Assembly (NCBI GenBank): GCA_020051155.1
Contig: JAGVJK010000003.1
Coordinates: 1 to 64,000 of the forward strand
Direction of reading: 5' to 3'
Origin: Gammaproteobacteria bacterium
Lineage (GTDB): Bacteria > Pseudomonadota > Gammaproteobacteria > UBA1113
DNA length: 64,000 nt
A program made the translations under genes and the position numbers. Below are positions 27,557 to 36,077 of the stretch, one piece after another. Numbering within the stretch: the stretch's first letter is position 1; every line of letters begins with the position of its first letter. The notes beneath the pieces are model-generated. The model did no database searches. It saw only the letters and a list, made by a program, of their open reading frames with translations, and had not been told where the DNA came from.

Positions 27557-28678
27557 TTAATAATTCATATGAGCGACGCGGCTAGCAAGAACTCGCGCGA
27601 TATTTTGCCACAGGATTGCACGATCCTCTGCCAACGCGAGGCGTCTTAAGCAAGCAACACTTAACACAACCACTTCAGTTTCGGGAATCGCAGCTATGAC
27701 ATCAGCGGTACGAGGAATACCCAGGATAAAAGCAATTTCGCCAAAGATATCGCCTTTTCCCAAAATTGCGACGGTTTCTTTATTGATCACCACTTCAGCC
27801 AATCCGCTTTTGATAAAGCCGAATGTTCGATCGCCGGCGTTTTTACTGATGATAAGATCCTTCGCTTTACAATGAATGCTCATGGCATTTTTTAATAAAG
27901 ATTCTCGCCCTGCGGGTGTCAGACCATGGAGTACTGAGCTATCGATAATATCGGATTTTGCGCTGGAAGTTTGTGAAAACCCAGGATCCACTAACATGAT
28001 TTTTTGTACTTTCTTTTCAAACCAATCTAGAGCGGTGTTATTTTTAGGAAAATTTACTTCCTCTGCTACATCATAGAAGGAAGAGGAACATAGTTTTAAG
28101 TGATTATAGTCATGGGGCATCAGGAACAACGGCAAACGATAATCGCCAAATTGACTTTTATAGGTTCTAGTTAAGGGACGAAATCCTAAATGACGATAAA
28201 AAGAATAAAAATTAGGTTCACACACAATTACGGCGATCAAAATCTCATTCTCTAAACAATAGCGAAAACCAAAATGGGTTAATACATGTAAGAGAGCGCT
28301 TTTGCCATATTCAGGCATTAGAGCCGGACGAGAAAAAATACCTACTTTATTTAACATCTTTGAGGGAAACATGGAGAGTGAACCAATTTCTGCAAAAGAA
28401 GGCTCAGCTAACATGGTAGGAGCAAATGTTACACGAAAAGTACCAACAATTTCATTTGTCTGTTTATCCCAGCCAGCGACGACGACGCTCTTAGCATCGT
28501 ATTGATCTTCTCGAGCGGGAGATATTGCTAGATCGTCGGTGAGCTGTAGCGTTTCACCAAAGACTTGTTTGCGAATGGCATAACAGCGCTCTAAATCTTC
28601 GGGTCGAGCTATACGTGCCTCATAGCGAGCGAGCTCATACCCCAAAGAAGACATTAAGCCATCAGACAGATCTACCAT
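27557..28678 (-). CDS. GNAT-like acyltransferase fused to a cyclic-nucleotide-binding domain
   Basis: A 373-residue two-domain protein. Residues about 15-190 look like a GNAT or FeeM/N-acyl-amino-acid-synthase-like acyltransferase (acceptor strand IVGTFRVTF, late NFYSFYRHLGFRP). Residues about 245-370 form a CRP-type cNMP-binding domain. Its phosphate-binding cassette is intact: F312-G-E314-I-A, then P322-R323-T324-A-D-V. Glu314 and Arg323 are the usual ribose and phosphate contacts. The order is the reverse of mycobacterial Pat, where the cNMP domain comes first. There is no DNA-binding domain. Likely an acyltransferase switched by a cyclic nucleotide; the substrate is unknown. Confidence 0.78.
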   Translation of the reverse strand: MVDLSDGLMSSLGYELARYEARIARPEDLERCYAIRKQVFGETLQLTDDLAISPAREDQYDAKSVVVAGWDKQTNEIVGTFRVTFAPTMLAEPSFAEIGSLSMFPSKMLNKVGIFSRPALMPEYGKSALLHVLTHFGFRYCLENEILIAVIVCEPNFYSFYRHLGFRPLTRTYKSQFGDYRLPLFLMPHDYNHLKLCSSSFYDVAEEVNFPKNNTALDWFEKKVQKIMLVDPGFSQTSSAKSDIIDSSVLHGLTPAGRESLLKNAMSIHCKAKDLIISKNAGDRTFGFIKSGLAEVVINKETVAILGKGDIFGEIAFILGIPRTADVIAAIPETEVVVLSVACLRRLALAEDRAILWQNIARVLASRVAHMNY

Positions 28679-28778
28679 TTAAAAAAACCTCATTTTTCAA
28701 ACAGTCCCCTGTCTCCTACAGCGAGTTGTGAAGACCTAGGAACACACCTCCCTTCGACAAAAAGGGCGGTATGACTAA

Positions 28779-28784
28779 ACTATA
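28779..28784 (-). promoter_or_regulatory. Extended -10 element upstream of the GNAT-cNMP gene
   Basis: Read on the minus strand, TGCTATAGT gives an extended -10 with TATAGT at 28784-28779. It leaves a leader of roughly 95 bases before the start at 28678. The rest of the gap up to the repeat at 28922 shows nothing else I can support. Confidence 0.4.
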
Positions 28785-28921
28785 GCACAACGGAAGTGTC
28801 TTTCTGCGGTTAATATGAGGGCTAAAATGAAGGAATACTTAAATCTGTTTTCAGAATTTTTACTCTTCTGCAGGAGGCAGAAATTTATAGATGTCGAATT
28901 TATAGTGAAGATATTTTAAAG

Positions 28922-29065
28922 AGTGCCTTCTCCCCTTGAGGGAGAAGGTGCCCAACGGGCGGATGAGGGGTGAGCAAATTCAGAAAAAAACATATTTGAA
29001 GAGATCCTTTTAGGTACCCCTCATCCGGCCTTCGGCCACCTTCTCCCTCAAGGGGAGAAGGCACT
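28922..29065. repeat. Palindromic MITE-like repeat element
   Basis: A 144-base element bounded by perfect 29-base inverted arms (28922-28950 and 29037-29065). Inside each arm is a smaller hairpin, ccttctccc/gggagaagg. Inner parts also pair (ggatgaggggt with acccctcatcc). The centre holds no reading frame. It lies between mnmA and the GNAT-cNMP gene. A fragment of its inner part is at 14307-14363, so the family is dispersed in this genome. Similar ctcatccg/ccttctccc palindromes are common in proteobacteria. Confidence 0.8.
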
Positions 29066-29107
29066 TCTTAAATGCTCTCTGTTATTTGTCCACGGCAGTG
29101 TTTTAAT

Positions 29108-30187
29108 TTAAGTGATAATCGCGCCGCCGAGGCACGTTTCTTCTTGGTAAAAAACGACGGATTGTCCAGGGGTGATGGCTTTTTGTGGATGTGTGAAACA
29201 AACTCTAAATTTTTGTGGTTGCCATTCTTCGATGACACAAGGTTGATCCTGTTGGCGGTAACGAATTTTAGCTGTGCAGGATAAGGGAAAAGAGGGAGGC
29301 GTAGGCGCAATCCAATGAAGTTGTTCGCAAAGAAGAGTTGAGCGATACAAACGAGGATGATCGGCGCCTTGGGCCACAATCAAACAATTGCGCGATAAAT
29401 CTTTATCAACCACATACCAAGGCGTTTCTTCACTTTCTCTTAAGCCGCCGATACCTAAACCTTTACGTTGTCCTAAGGTATAAAACATTAAACCGTCGTG
29501 CTCACCTAAGGTTTCACCGGTGACAGATTCGATAAGACCTTTTTGTGCGGGTAAATAATTATTTAAAAAAGTTTTAAAATGCCGTTCGCCGATAAAACAA
29601 ATGCCCGTACTGTCTTTTTTGTTATGAGTAATCAATCCTGCATCGCAGGCTAATTGACGTACCCGCGATTTTTCTAAATCGCCAATAGGAAACAGTGAGC
29701 GAGAGAGTTGCTGTTGATTAAGGGTATATACAAAATAACTTTGATCTTTGTTGCCATCAATACCGCGTAGCAACCTAAGAACTCCAGCTTCATCTTGGCG
29801 TCGCACATAGTGGCCAGTGGCAATAAAATCTGCGCCAAGGTTTGTAGCATGTTCTAAAAACGCTTTAAACTTAATTTCTTTGTTGCACAAAATATCAGGA
29901 TTAGGTGTGCGGCCGGCGGCATATTCTGCAAGAAAAATTTCAAAAACATGCTCCCAATATTCTGCAGAAAAATTCACAGTATGCAAGGTAATCCCTAATC
30001 GATCGCAAACCGCTTGGGCATCAGCGACATCTTGCGTAGCAGTGCAGTACTCAGTATTGTCATCCTCCTCCCAATTTTTCATAAACAAGCCTTCCACATG
30101 ATACCCTTGTTGTTGCAACAATAACGCTGCAACGGAGGAATCAACGCCTCCGGACATCCCGACAATGACATGTTTTTGCTTAGACAT
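29108..30187 (-). CDS. mnmA: tRNA 2-thiouridylase MnmA
   Basis: Thiolates U34 of Lys, Glu and Gln tRNAs (359 residues). The PP-loop [11 protein letters not shown] (10-20) binds ATP. The catalytic pair is Cys101 in [10 protein letters not shown] and Cys197 in [16 protein letters not shown] and DQSYFVYTL motifs and the C-terminal beta domain are present. It is followed by the palindromic repeat at 28922-29065. Confidence 0.97.
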   Translation of the reverse strand: MSKQKHVIVGMSGGVDSSVAALLLQQQGYHVEGLFMKNWEEDDNTEYCTATQDVADAQAVCDRLGITLHTVNFSAEYWEHVFEIFLAEYAAGRTPNPDILCNKEIKFKAFLEHATNLGADFIATGHYVRRQDEAGVLRLLRGIDGNKDQSYFVYTLNQQQLSRSLFPIGDLEKSRVRQLACDAGLITHNKKDSTGICFIGERHFKTFLNNYLPAQKGLIESVTGETLGEHDGLMFYTLGQRKGLGIGGLRESEETPWYVVDKDLSRNCLIVAQGADHPRLYRSTLLCEQLHWIAPTPPSFPLSCTAKIRYRQQDQPCVIEEWQPQKFRVCFTHPQKAITPGQSVVFYQEETCLGGAIIT

Positions 30188-30255
30188 TTAATAACTCACT
30201 GCTGCTAACTAGTTAGGGAAAATATCAAGCTCGCGATTATAGCGTAAAATGTTCT

Positions 30256-31674
30256 TTATTTAAACTGTTGCTGCATGTGGCGTGGGAAAATAATGGTGAC
30301 TTCTAATCCTTGGCCGGAAGCAGGTGTGCCCAAGGTGACTTCTGCCTGATGTAACATCGCAATTTGCTGCACAATGGCGAGACCTAGACCGCTCCCCGTT
30401 TGTTTAGTGCCTAGGACACGGTAAAAACGCTCAAATACTCGGGAGCGAAGCTCCACGGGAATACCAGGGCCATTATCGGCAACGATTAACGCGTATAGCT
30501 CATCTCGTTTAGCAATGGTGACACTCACGGTGCTATTCGCGGGGCTATAGCGAATGGCATTATCCAGTAAATTACGCAACAAAATGCTAAGCGCTGTTAC
30601 ATTGCCTTCAACCATCAGACGTTCTTGAGGCGCATGTAATTCTAACTCCACGTGACTGGCAATGGCGATAGGGGCAATTTGTGCCATTTCTTCTACCACT
30701 AAATGATATAAATTAACGGGCTTGATGTCTTGCAGTTGATGTGATTCTTCAGGAACAATGCGACTGAGCGTTAATAACTGCGACACAATATGTGTGCTGC
30801 GATCGACAGTGGAGATCAAATTCTTTAAAAGTTTAACGCGCTCTTCCTCATCAGTGACTCGCAGAGCAACTTCTGCTTGTGTTTTTAAAGCCGCTAAGGG
30901 AGTTTTTAATTCATGAGCAGCATCGCCTGCAAAACGCTTTTCTCGATCGAAGGCACGTTGTAAGCGTAAAAATAATTTGTTTAATTCGTCAATCAGCGGT
31001 TTAATTTCTACGGGAACGGAGCGTAAATCCACAGGGTCTAAATAACTAGGAACTCGATGAGAAACTTCACTTGCAATTTTTTTCAAAGGACTTAGCCCTT
31101 TGCCAATGATGATCCAAATTAAGAGCCCCAAGAAAGGGTAGACAGAAATCATAATGTAAAAATCATCGCGTGCGATACGATGCCCCAACTCGGAGCGAAT
31201 ATCATAACGCTCGGCAACCACAATGGTGACATCTTTCTTAAATGAACCAATGGTGAATACTCGCCAGGTTTCATCATGAATATCTACGTCATTGAAACCT
31301 ACTTTGCCATTGGATAATGGTTGGGTGGGCGACGTACTGGAGTGAATTAATAATTTGCCTTGCTTATCTAATATTTGATATTGAAATTTATTTTCATAAT
31401 GATAAGGAAACGGGTTCTCAAGGGTTTCATAAAACTCTTGCGCAAGCTTGGGTACGGTATTTAACTTATTTTGAATATCGCGCAGATCCTCTGGTTTTGT
31501 TTCATCGCCGATGAGGGCTTGTAATGCCAAACCGGATTGGCTGAGGAGGGCATCCAAATGATCTTCAATGTCTTTTTGATCGAGAATATAATTACCCACC
31601 CCAGTAAGAGTGGTAGAAACAACAATGCTAAGCAGCAAGTTTATCAGTAAGAAACGTCGAATTGAGCGAACCAT
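30256..31674 (-). CDS. Sensor histidine kinase, QseC/PmrB type
   Basis: The membrane sensor of a two-component system (472 residues). Membrane segments at about 8-30 and 172-190 flank a periplasmic sensor of about 140 residues. A short HAMP-like linker follows. Then come the phospho-acceptor His254 (AGDAAHELKTPLAAL), the N box (LLRNLLDNAIRYS), and G boxes DNGPGIP and GSGLGLAIV. It overlaps the upstream response regulator by one base (TAATG), so the pair is coupled. The sequence type is QseC/PmrB; in Legionella and Coxiella the PmrAB pair controls type IV secretion genes. The signal is unknown. Confidence 0.9.
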   Translation of the reverse strand: MVRSIRRFLLINLLLSIVVSTTLTGVGNYILDQKDIEDHLDALLSQSGLALQALIGDETKPEDLRDIQNKLNTVPKLAQEFYETLENPFPYHYENKFQYQILDKQGKLLIHSSTSPTQPLSNGKVGFNDVDIHDETWRVFTIGSFKKDVTIVVAERYDIRSELGHRIARDDFYIMISVYPFLGLLIWIIIGKGLSPLKKIASEVSHRVPSYLDPVDLRSVPVEIKPLIDELNKLFLRLQRAFDREKRFAGDAAHELKTPLAALKTQAEVALRVTDEEERVKLLKNLISTVDRSTHIVSQLLTLSRIVPEESHQLQDIKPVNLYHLVVEEMAQIAPIAIASHVELELHAPQERLMVEGNVTALSILLRNLLDNAIRYSPANSTVSVTIAKRDELYALIVADNGPGIPVELRSRVFERFYRVLGTKQTGSGLGLAIVQQIAMLHQAEVTLGTPASGQGLEVTIIFPRHMQQQFK

Positions 31675-32336
31675 TATTCTGCTTTTTCCACCATGTAACC
31701 TACACCGCGGATTGTTCGGATCAATTCAGAGCCAAATTTTTTGCGAAGGTTGTGAATATGCACTTCTAAGGCATTAGAATCCACATCTTCATCCCAACTG
31801 TAAATGCTTTGATTTAATTGTTCTCGTGATAGAGCACGGCCGTGATTTTCAATCAGCTTTTGCAACAAAGAAAATTCCCGGCGAGGAAGATTGATCACTT
31901 CATTATGAAAAGTCACTTGGTGAGCAATAGGATCGATGATTAAACTGCCGAAAGTAATTTCAGGCGTTGCCCGTGCATGCTGACGTCGTTGAATAGCACG
32001 AAGACGAGCATGCAGCTCAGCAATCTTGAAGGGTTTATTCATATAGTCATCAGCGCCCAAATCAAGACCTTTAACGCGCTCTTCGACACTGTCACGAGCG
32101 GTTAATATAAGAACAGGTGTATCTTGTTGACGTTTACGTAGGTTTCGAAGTACCTCTAAACCATCCATTTTAGGTAGTCCTAAGTCTAAGACAATGGAAT
32201 CAAAGCTTTCTGTTTTTAAGGCCTGATCAGCCGTTAACCCATCTTTGACCCAGTCGACACTGTAATCTTCTTGCTGTAAGCCCAGCTTAACGGCGTACCC
32301 CAAATGTTCATCATCTTCAACGAGTAAAATTCTCAT
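31674..32336 (-). CDS. OmpR-family response regulator, QseB/PmrA type
   Basis: Partner of the kinase at 30256. The receiver domain carries Asp51 as phospho-acceptor, with the acidic pair Asp8-Asp9 and a lysine in NKPF. The C-terminal winged helix ends in the recognition region EVHIHNLRKKFG and the wing RTIRGVGYMVE, as in QseB and PmrA. 220 residues, normal. Just upstream is a GTTAA-N6-GTTAA direct repeat of the spacing these regulators use, so it may control itself. A PmrA-box-like promoter at 48033 could be a target. Confidence 0.92.
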   Translation of the reverse strand: MRILLVEDDEHLGYAVKLGLQQEDYSVDWVKDGLTADQALKTESFDSIVLDLGLPKMDGLEVLRNLRKRQQDTPVLILTARDSVEERVKGLDLGADDYMNKPFKIAELHARLRAIQRRQHARATPEITFGSLIIDPIAHQVTFHNEVINLPRREFSLLQKLIENHGRALSREQLNQSIYSWDEDVDSNALEVHIHNLRKKFGSELIRTIRGVGYMVEKAE

Positions 32337-32340
32337 GCTA

Positions 32341-32356
32341 TTAACTACCTGTTAAC
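32341..32356 (-). promoter_or_regulatory. Direct repeat GTTAA-N6-GTTAA, possible regulator site
   Basis: On the minus strand two GTTAA half-sites lie 11 bases apart, directly before the response-regulator start and overlapping its ribosome-binding site. PmrA-type sites use CTTAA half-sites at this spacing. Each half-site here matches 4 of 5 positions. Confidence 0.35.
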
Positions 32357-32425
32357 AAGATATTACTTACCCATAACTTATAGTATGGATTTTCAACAAC
32401 TGCAATAGAAATAACAAGAGCTTTT

Positions 32426-33157
32426 CTATTCATAATTCCTTAACAATCGCAAAGGACCAAAAAAGGCTTGAATGGTGGGATTGGTAATAAAGGAAATATT
32501 ATAGGGATGTTCGCTCAGAATGCGTTCAAAGGCTGTGACGCTCGGTAGCTCCTCAAGGGTTTTAGCGACATTGCCGAATAATAAGAGGGTGGGGCGTTGG
32601 GGTTCTTGCGCTAAGGCTTGTAATAGAGCGATCAAAAAAGGTTTCCACGCTTTCGCATCTTGGCGAACGCCTTGTGGACTTAAAACTAATGTCGCGTTTA
32701 ACAGTAAAAATCCTTTTTTGAGTAAGTTTTGAAATAATTCCTCAGCGGTCTGCACCAATTGGGTTTTGTTTAATGCGGCAATGGCAACTTGAGATGTCTG
32801 TTCCGCTGTTAATAATCCTTCGCTAATCAGCAACATTTTGATAAAATTGCGCAACGACGTGGCGCGGTTGACCGGCTTACTTAAACCAGAATCGCTCCAA
32901 AGCTGAGTTACTGCTGCATCCCAAAAGGCATAACCATTGGCGGACGCTGCTCGAGGGTAGGGTGATTCACCTAATAAAATAAAGCGAGTTTCCGAACGCG
33001 GTAAACTGAAAGCATTAAAGAGTTGCTCAAGACCCGGTAACCATTCAGTGTGTTCGATGAGATGAGTTAAGTAATGAGGGTCTACTTGTTGTAACGCGTG
33101 ATCTAACATAGCGTGCCAAGAAGGATGAACTGTTTTAAAAGATAAAGATTGTATCAT
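32426..33157 (-). CDS. Divergent family 1 uracil-DNA glycosylase-like protein
   Basis: A 243-residue relative of Ung. The fold landmarks are visible: a strand followed by G63-E-S-P-Y-P68, then NGYAFWD, later GFLLLNATLVLSPQ, LLLFGN and a SEHPYN near the end. In true Ung the first motif is GQDPYH, whose Asp activates water; here that Asp is Ser65 and the His is Pro68. The protein is therefore probably inactive as a standard Ung or works differently. A complete family 4 enzyme is encoded at 51954-52637. ATG 33157 is preferred, because the upstream in-frame ATG would overlap the divergent gene at 33175. Confidence 0.7.
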   Translation of the reverse strand: MIQSLSFKTVHPSWHAMLDHALQQVDPHYLTHLIEHTEWLPGLEQLFNAFSLPRSETRFILLGESPYPRAASANGYAFWDAAVTQLWSDSGLSKPVNRATSLRNFIKMLLISEGLLTAEQTSQVAIAALNKTQLVQTAEELFQNLLKKGFLLLNATLVLSPQGVRQDAKAWKPFLIALLQALAQEPQRPTLLLFGNVAKTLEELPSVTAFERILSEHPYNISFITNPTIQAFFGPLRLLRNYE

Positions 33158-33174
33158 TTTTTTAGAGGTGTTCG

Positions 33175-33360
33175 ATGGATGTAAAATTATTGGAAATACT
33201 AGCATGTCCCTTGTGTAAAGGTAAATTAGAATATAGCAAAGGCGCGCAAGAATTTATTTGTCGCTTTGATCGATTGGCGTATCCTGTTAAAGAGGGTATC
33301 CCAGTGATGTTAGAACAGGAAGCTCGTGTGTTGACTTTAGAAGAGTTAGATAAGCGGTAG
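33175..33360 (+). CDS. Trm112/YcaR family small zinc-binding protein
   Basis: 61 residues, closely matching E. coli YcaR. The Cys11-Pro-Leu-Cys14 pair and Cys29 would bind metal, and the close [15 protein letters not shown] is the family signature. Trm112-like proteins support methyltransferases or have unknown roles in bacteria. Start: ATG behind aggtg. The gene is divergent from the Ung-like gene and followed by a long hairpin at 33384. Confidence 0.9.
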   Translation: MDVKLLEILACPLCKGKLEYSKGAQEFICRFDRLAYPVKEGIPVMLEQEARVLTLEELDKR

Positions 33361-33383
33361 CTTGCTTGAGAAATGATCTCGCC

Positions 33384-33432
33384 GACGGTGTCTGGCACAT
33401 TAGTCTTCTAAACAAATGTGCCAGACACCGTC
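33384..33432. repeat. Palindrome with perfect 18-bp arms (GGTGTCTGGCACATT family)
   Basis: Arms 33384-33401 and 33415-33432 are perfect inverted copies containing GGTGTCTGGCACATT, with a 13-base loop. It lies between the convergent YcaR-like and rne genes and belongs to the same family as the element at 54389. There is no T-tract; it may still act as a bidirectional terminator or mRNA end. Confidence 0.75.
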
Positions 33433-33438
33433 ATCGTA

Positions 33439-33469
33439 TACCTTCTCTTCTTTCATAAAAGAGAAGGTA
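33439..33469. terminator. Stem-loop after rne
   Basis: An 11-bp stem (33439-33449 with 33459-33469) with a 9-base loop lies 14 bases beyond the rne stop. No clear T-run follows on the minus strand, so terminator function is uncertain. Confidence 0.4.
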
Positions 33470-33482
33470 CATTTGAGAAAAA

Positions 33483-35453
33483 CTAAGACTGTTGATCACC
33501 TTTGTTATTATTGTGTCGTGATCCCTGTCCTTGGTGATGAGGACGTGACTTCGAGCGTTGATGATGCGGACGACGTCGGCCGCCGCCATCTTGACCACCT
33601 TGTCCTTGTCGATTACCGCGATGCTCTGAATGTCGTCGGTGCTGATGATGTCCACCGCCACTTCTATGTTGATATCCACCGCTTCTTTGACCACGATGTT
33701 CCCTTTTTTGTGGTGCTGCAGTTGGAGCAGCGGCTGTTGTGAATAGTTTGTTCCATAGACGCTTTAAGAGTCCTGGTTGTTGCTGTTTTACCTGACGTGA
33801 TTGTACCGCTGCTGCCGGAGGTCTGACGGGTGCTGCAACGCTAGTTATAGCGGCTTCTTCGTAATGTTCTTCTGCTGCAGGTTGTAATTCAGTTTCAGGT
33901 TGAGCCGGTCTTTCTGCTGATTTATAGCTGGGACGTCGGCGCAGAGAGGGTAATTGATTTTTAGTGTACTTATCAATTTTATAGGCAGGTGTTTCCATAT
34001 AAGAATTAGGTACAACTTTGATGCTAATTCCTCGCTCTTGTTCAAACTGGATTAACGTCGTACGTTTTTCATTTAAAAGATAGCTAGCAACTTCAATCGG
34101 AACTTGTACGCGCAATTCCGCCAAATCAAGGCTTGTCATTTCTTGTCGTAAATTACGTAAAATATAGAATGCTAGAGATTCAATATTACGAATACGACCT
34201 TGACCGTTGCAACGTGGGCACAACACTTGATTAGACTCGGATAAGGAGGGCCCCAAGCGTTGGCGGGAGACTTCTAATAAACCAAATTTTGAAATTCGAT
34301 TGTATTGAACGCGCGCTTTATCCATTTGCACTTCTTGGGCAAAAGTGTTGAGTACGTCTCGTTGATTGTCATAGGATTCCATATCGATAAAATCAATGGC
34401 GATTAACCCACCAATATCTCGTAAACGTAATTGTCGCGCAATTTCGATGGCAGCTTCCGTATTGGTGTTGAAAGCGGTTTCTTCGATATTTTCGCCTTTC
34501 GTATCCTGAGCGGAGTTAACATCAATAGCCACCATGGCTTCAGTACTTTGAATCACGATGAAACCACCAGAAGGGAGGCGCACCTCATGTTGGAAAGCCG
34601 TTTCAATTTGAGTTTCTACATTGTATTTCGTAAAGATGGGCGTAGCGTCTTCATATAATCGTACGCGATCTGTAAATTCAGGTCGAATACGAGCAATATG
34701 TTGCTGGCAATCATCAAATACTTTTTGACTATCCACTAAAATAGCATCGGTATCTTTACGTAAATAATCGCGGATAGCACGAGTTAAAATGTCACTTTCA
34801 CGATGAATTAAAAAGGGTGCTGGACGTTGATTAGTGTCGGTAATGGCTTGCCATAACCGCAATAAAATTTCCAAATCCCATTGTAACTCTTCAACGGATT
34901 TATCAACACCGGCTGTACGAACGATTAAACCCATTTCTGGGGGGACTGCTAAGGCATTCAATAAGTTTTTTAATTGCTCTCGCTCATCACCTTCAATGCG
35001 TCGTGAAATACCGCCTGCTCTTGGGTTATTAGGCATTAGCACTAAGTAACAACCAGCCAATGTAATATAGGTTGTTAACGCAGCGCCTTTATTACCACGT
35101 TCACCTTTTACAATTTGAATAATAACTTCTTGGCCTTCTTTGATTGAGTCTGAGGAGGCTTCGCTAGGTTCTTCACCTTCTGATGTTGTATTGCGTTTAT
35201 AGTAGCTGGGAGCAATTTCTTTTAAGGGTAAAAAACCGTGACGCTCCGAACCAAAATCCACAAAGGCTGCTTGCAAGCTAGGTTCTACGCGTGTGATGCG
35301 TCCTTTGTAAATGTCACCTTTGCAGCGAATAGCGCCGCGTTCGTTTTCAATGTAAATATTTTCTAAGCGATTGCCTCGAACGATAGCGACTCGGTATTCT
35401 TCGGGGTGTGTCGCGTTAATGAGCATTAAATTAGTCAAATTGTTTTTATCCAT
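33483..35453 (-). CDS. rne: Ribonuclease E/G, short form
   Basis: The main endonuclease for mRNA decay and RNA processing. The S1 domain (about residues 30-110) has an acidic insert. Catalytic Asp311 (AIDVNSAQ) and Asp354 (IDFIDME) and the zinc-link CPRC (412-415) are present. After about residue 500 it is only a short tail: an amphipathic segment LLKRLWNKLF that may bind membrane, then a His/Arg/Gly-rich stretch for RNA binding. At 656 residues it lacks most of the scaffold of the 1061-residue E. coli enzyme. ATG 35453 is preferred (agg 9 bases upstream) over one 33 bases earlier. Divergent from rluC, as in E. coli. Confidence 0.93.
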   Translation of the reverse strand: MDKNNLTNLMLINATHPEEYRVAIVRGNRLENIYIENERGAIRCKGDIYKGRITRVEPSLQAAFVDFGSERHGFLPLKEIAPSYYKRNTTSEGEEPSEASSDSIKEGQEVIIQIVKGERGNKGAALTTYITLAGCYLVLMPNNPRAGGISRRIEGDEREQLKNLLNALAVPPEMGLIVRTAGVDKSVEELQWDLEILLRLWQAITDTNQRPAPFLIHRESDILTRAIRDYLRKDTDAILVDSQKVFDDCQQHIARIRPEFTDRVRLYEDATPIFTKYNVETQIETAFQHEVRLPSGGFIVIQSTEAMVAIDVNSAQDTKGENIEETAFNTNTEAAIEIARQLRLRDIGGLIAIDFIDMESYDNQRDVLNTFAQEVQMDKARVQYNRISKFGLLEVSRQRLGPSLSESNQVLCPRCNGQGRIRNIESLAFYILRNLRQEMTSLDLAELRVQVPIEVASYLLNEKRTTLIQFEQERGISIKVVPNSYMETPAYKIDKYTKNQLPSLRRRPSYKSAERPAQPETELQPAAEEHYEEAAITSVAAPVRPPAAAVQSRQVKQQQPGLLKRLWNKLFTTAAAPTAAPQKREHRGQRSGGYQHRSGGGHHQHRRHSEHRGNRQGQGGQDGGGRRRPHHQRSKSRPHHQGQGSRHNNNKGDQQS

Positions 35454-35486
35454 GGAGAATAACCTCTGTATGTGATTCATACTCAA

Positions 35487-36041
35487 GGCTTGAGGAGTTT
35501 GGTCCGTATTTAGCGTTCTTTTTTCCAGTTTGCAGATTAAATCGTATCTATACTATAGCCATGCCATGTGTTCGCGATTTAAGCCTCCAGCTTTACAAAA
35601 AGCTTGGCGCTATCATTACCTTAAAAATCCACCCGTCTTGAGTATTACACGTAGTGCGAGCAGCAGGCACCAGGATGTGTGCTGTTAGGTCTTAAATCAC
35701 CCATAGTTGCCTCTCTCATTAACAAGGGCATCTAAGGGGTATGCAAGAATATATTCTGCGCGGACCCTGCTTTGCGTACTATGTGTTTTATTGTTTAACA
35801 CGTCGCGTAACGATTTTTATTTTGTTACGCAGCTCCTATGCCAGCCAGGTAAATAATGGTAATTTGGCTGGTTCAGTGATCAATCTAGCTCTGCTTATAA
35901 AACTTATAGGCTCAAGGCGACGATCAACAAGCGCGTCGAGTATAACACAAAAATTGTTTCAAACAATCAAGCAACCCAGTTGATTTCATCAACTAGTTGA
36001 ATTTTATGGTAAATATTTATACTTCTCCGTCATGATTTCTG
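35487..36041 (-). promoter_or_regulatory. rne leader and rne/rluC intergenic region
   Basis: About 560 bases with no gene I can support. In E. coli the equivalent region is the long rne leader through which RNase E controls its own mRNA. A stem-loop at about 35587-35607 (AGCTTT with AAAGCT, extended by CC/GG past a bulge) would lie in that leader. Autoregulation is by analogy only. Confidence 0.4.
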
Positions 36042-36048
36042 CTATACT
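36040..36048 (+). promoter_or_regulatory. Extended -10 promoter of rluC
   Basis: TGCTATACT is a strong extended -10 element, placing the transcript start near 36055, only about 24 bases before the GTG start of rluC. Confidence 0.5.
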
Positions 36049-36077
36049 GTCGCCTCCTAAAACAATGAGTACATTTT

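Noticed and set aside
27557-28678. LuxI-type autoinducer synthase
   Set aside because: The N-terminal domain has only general similarity to that superfamily, no LuxR partner is adjacent, and the cNMP domain points to a different enzyme type.
35741-35983. 80-codon open frame in the rne/rluC gap
   Set aside because: Composition looks random, no ribosome-binding site, and the region is the expected long rne leader.
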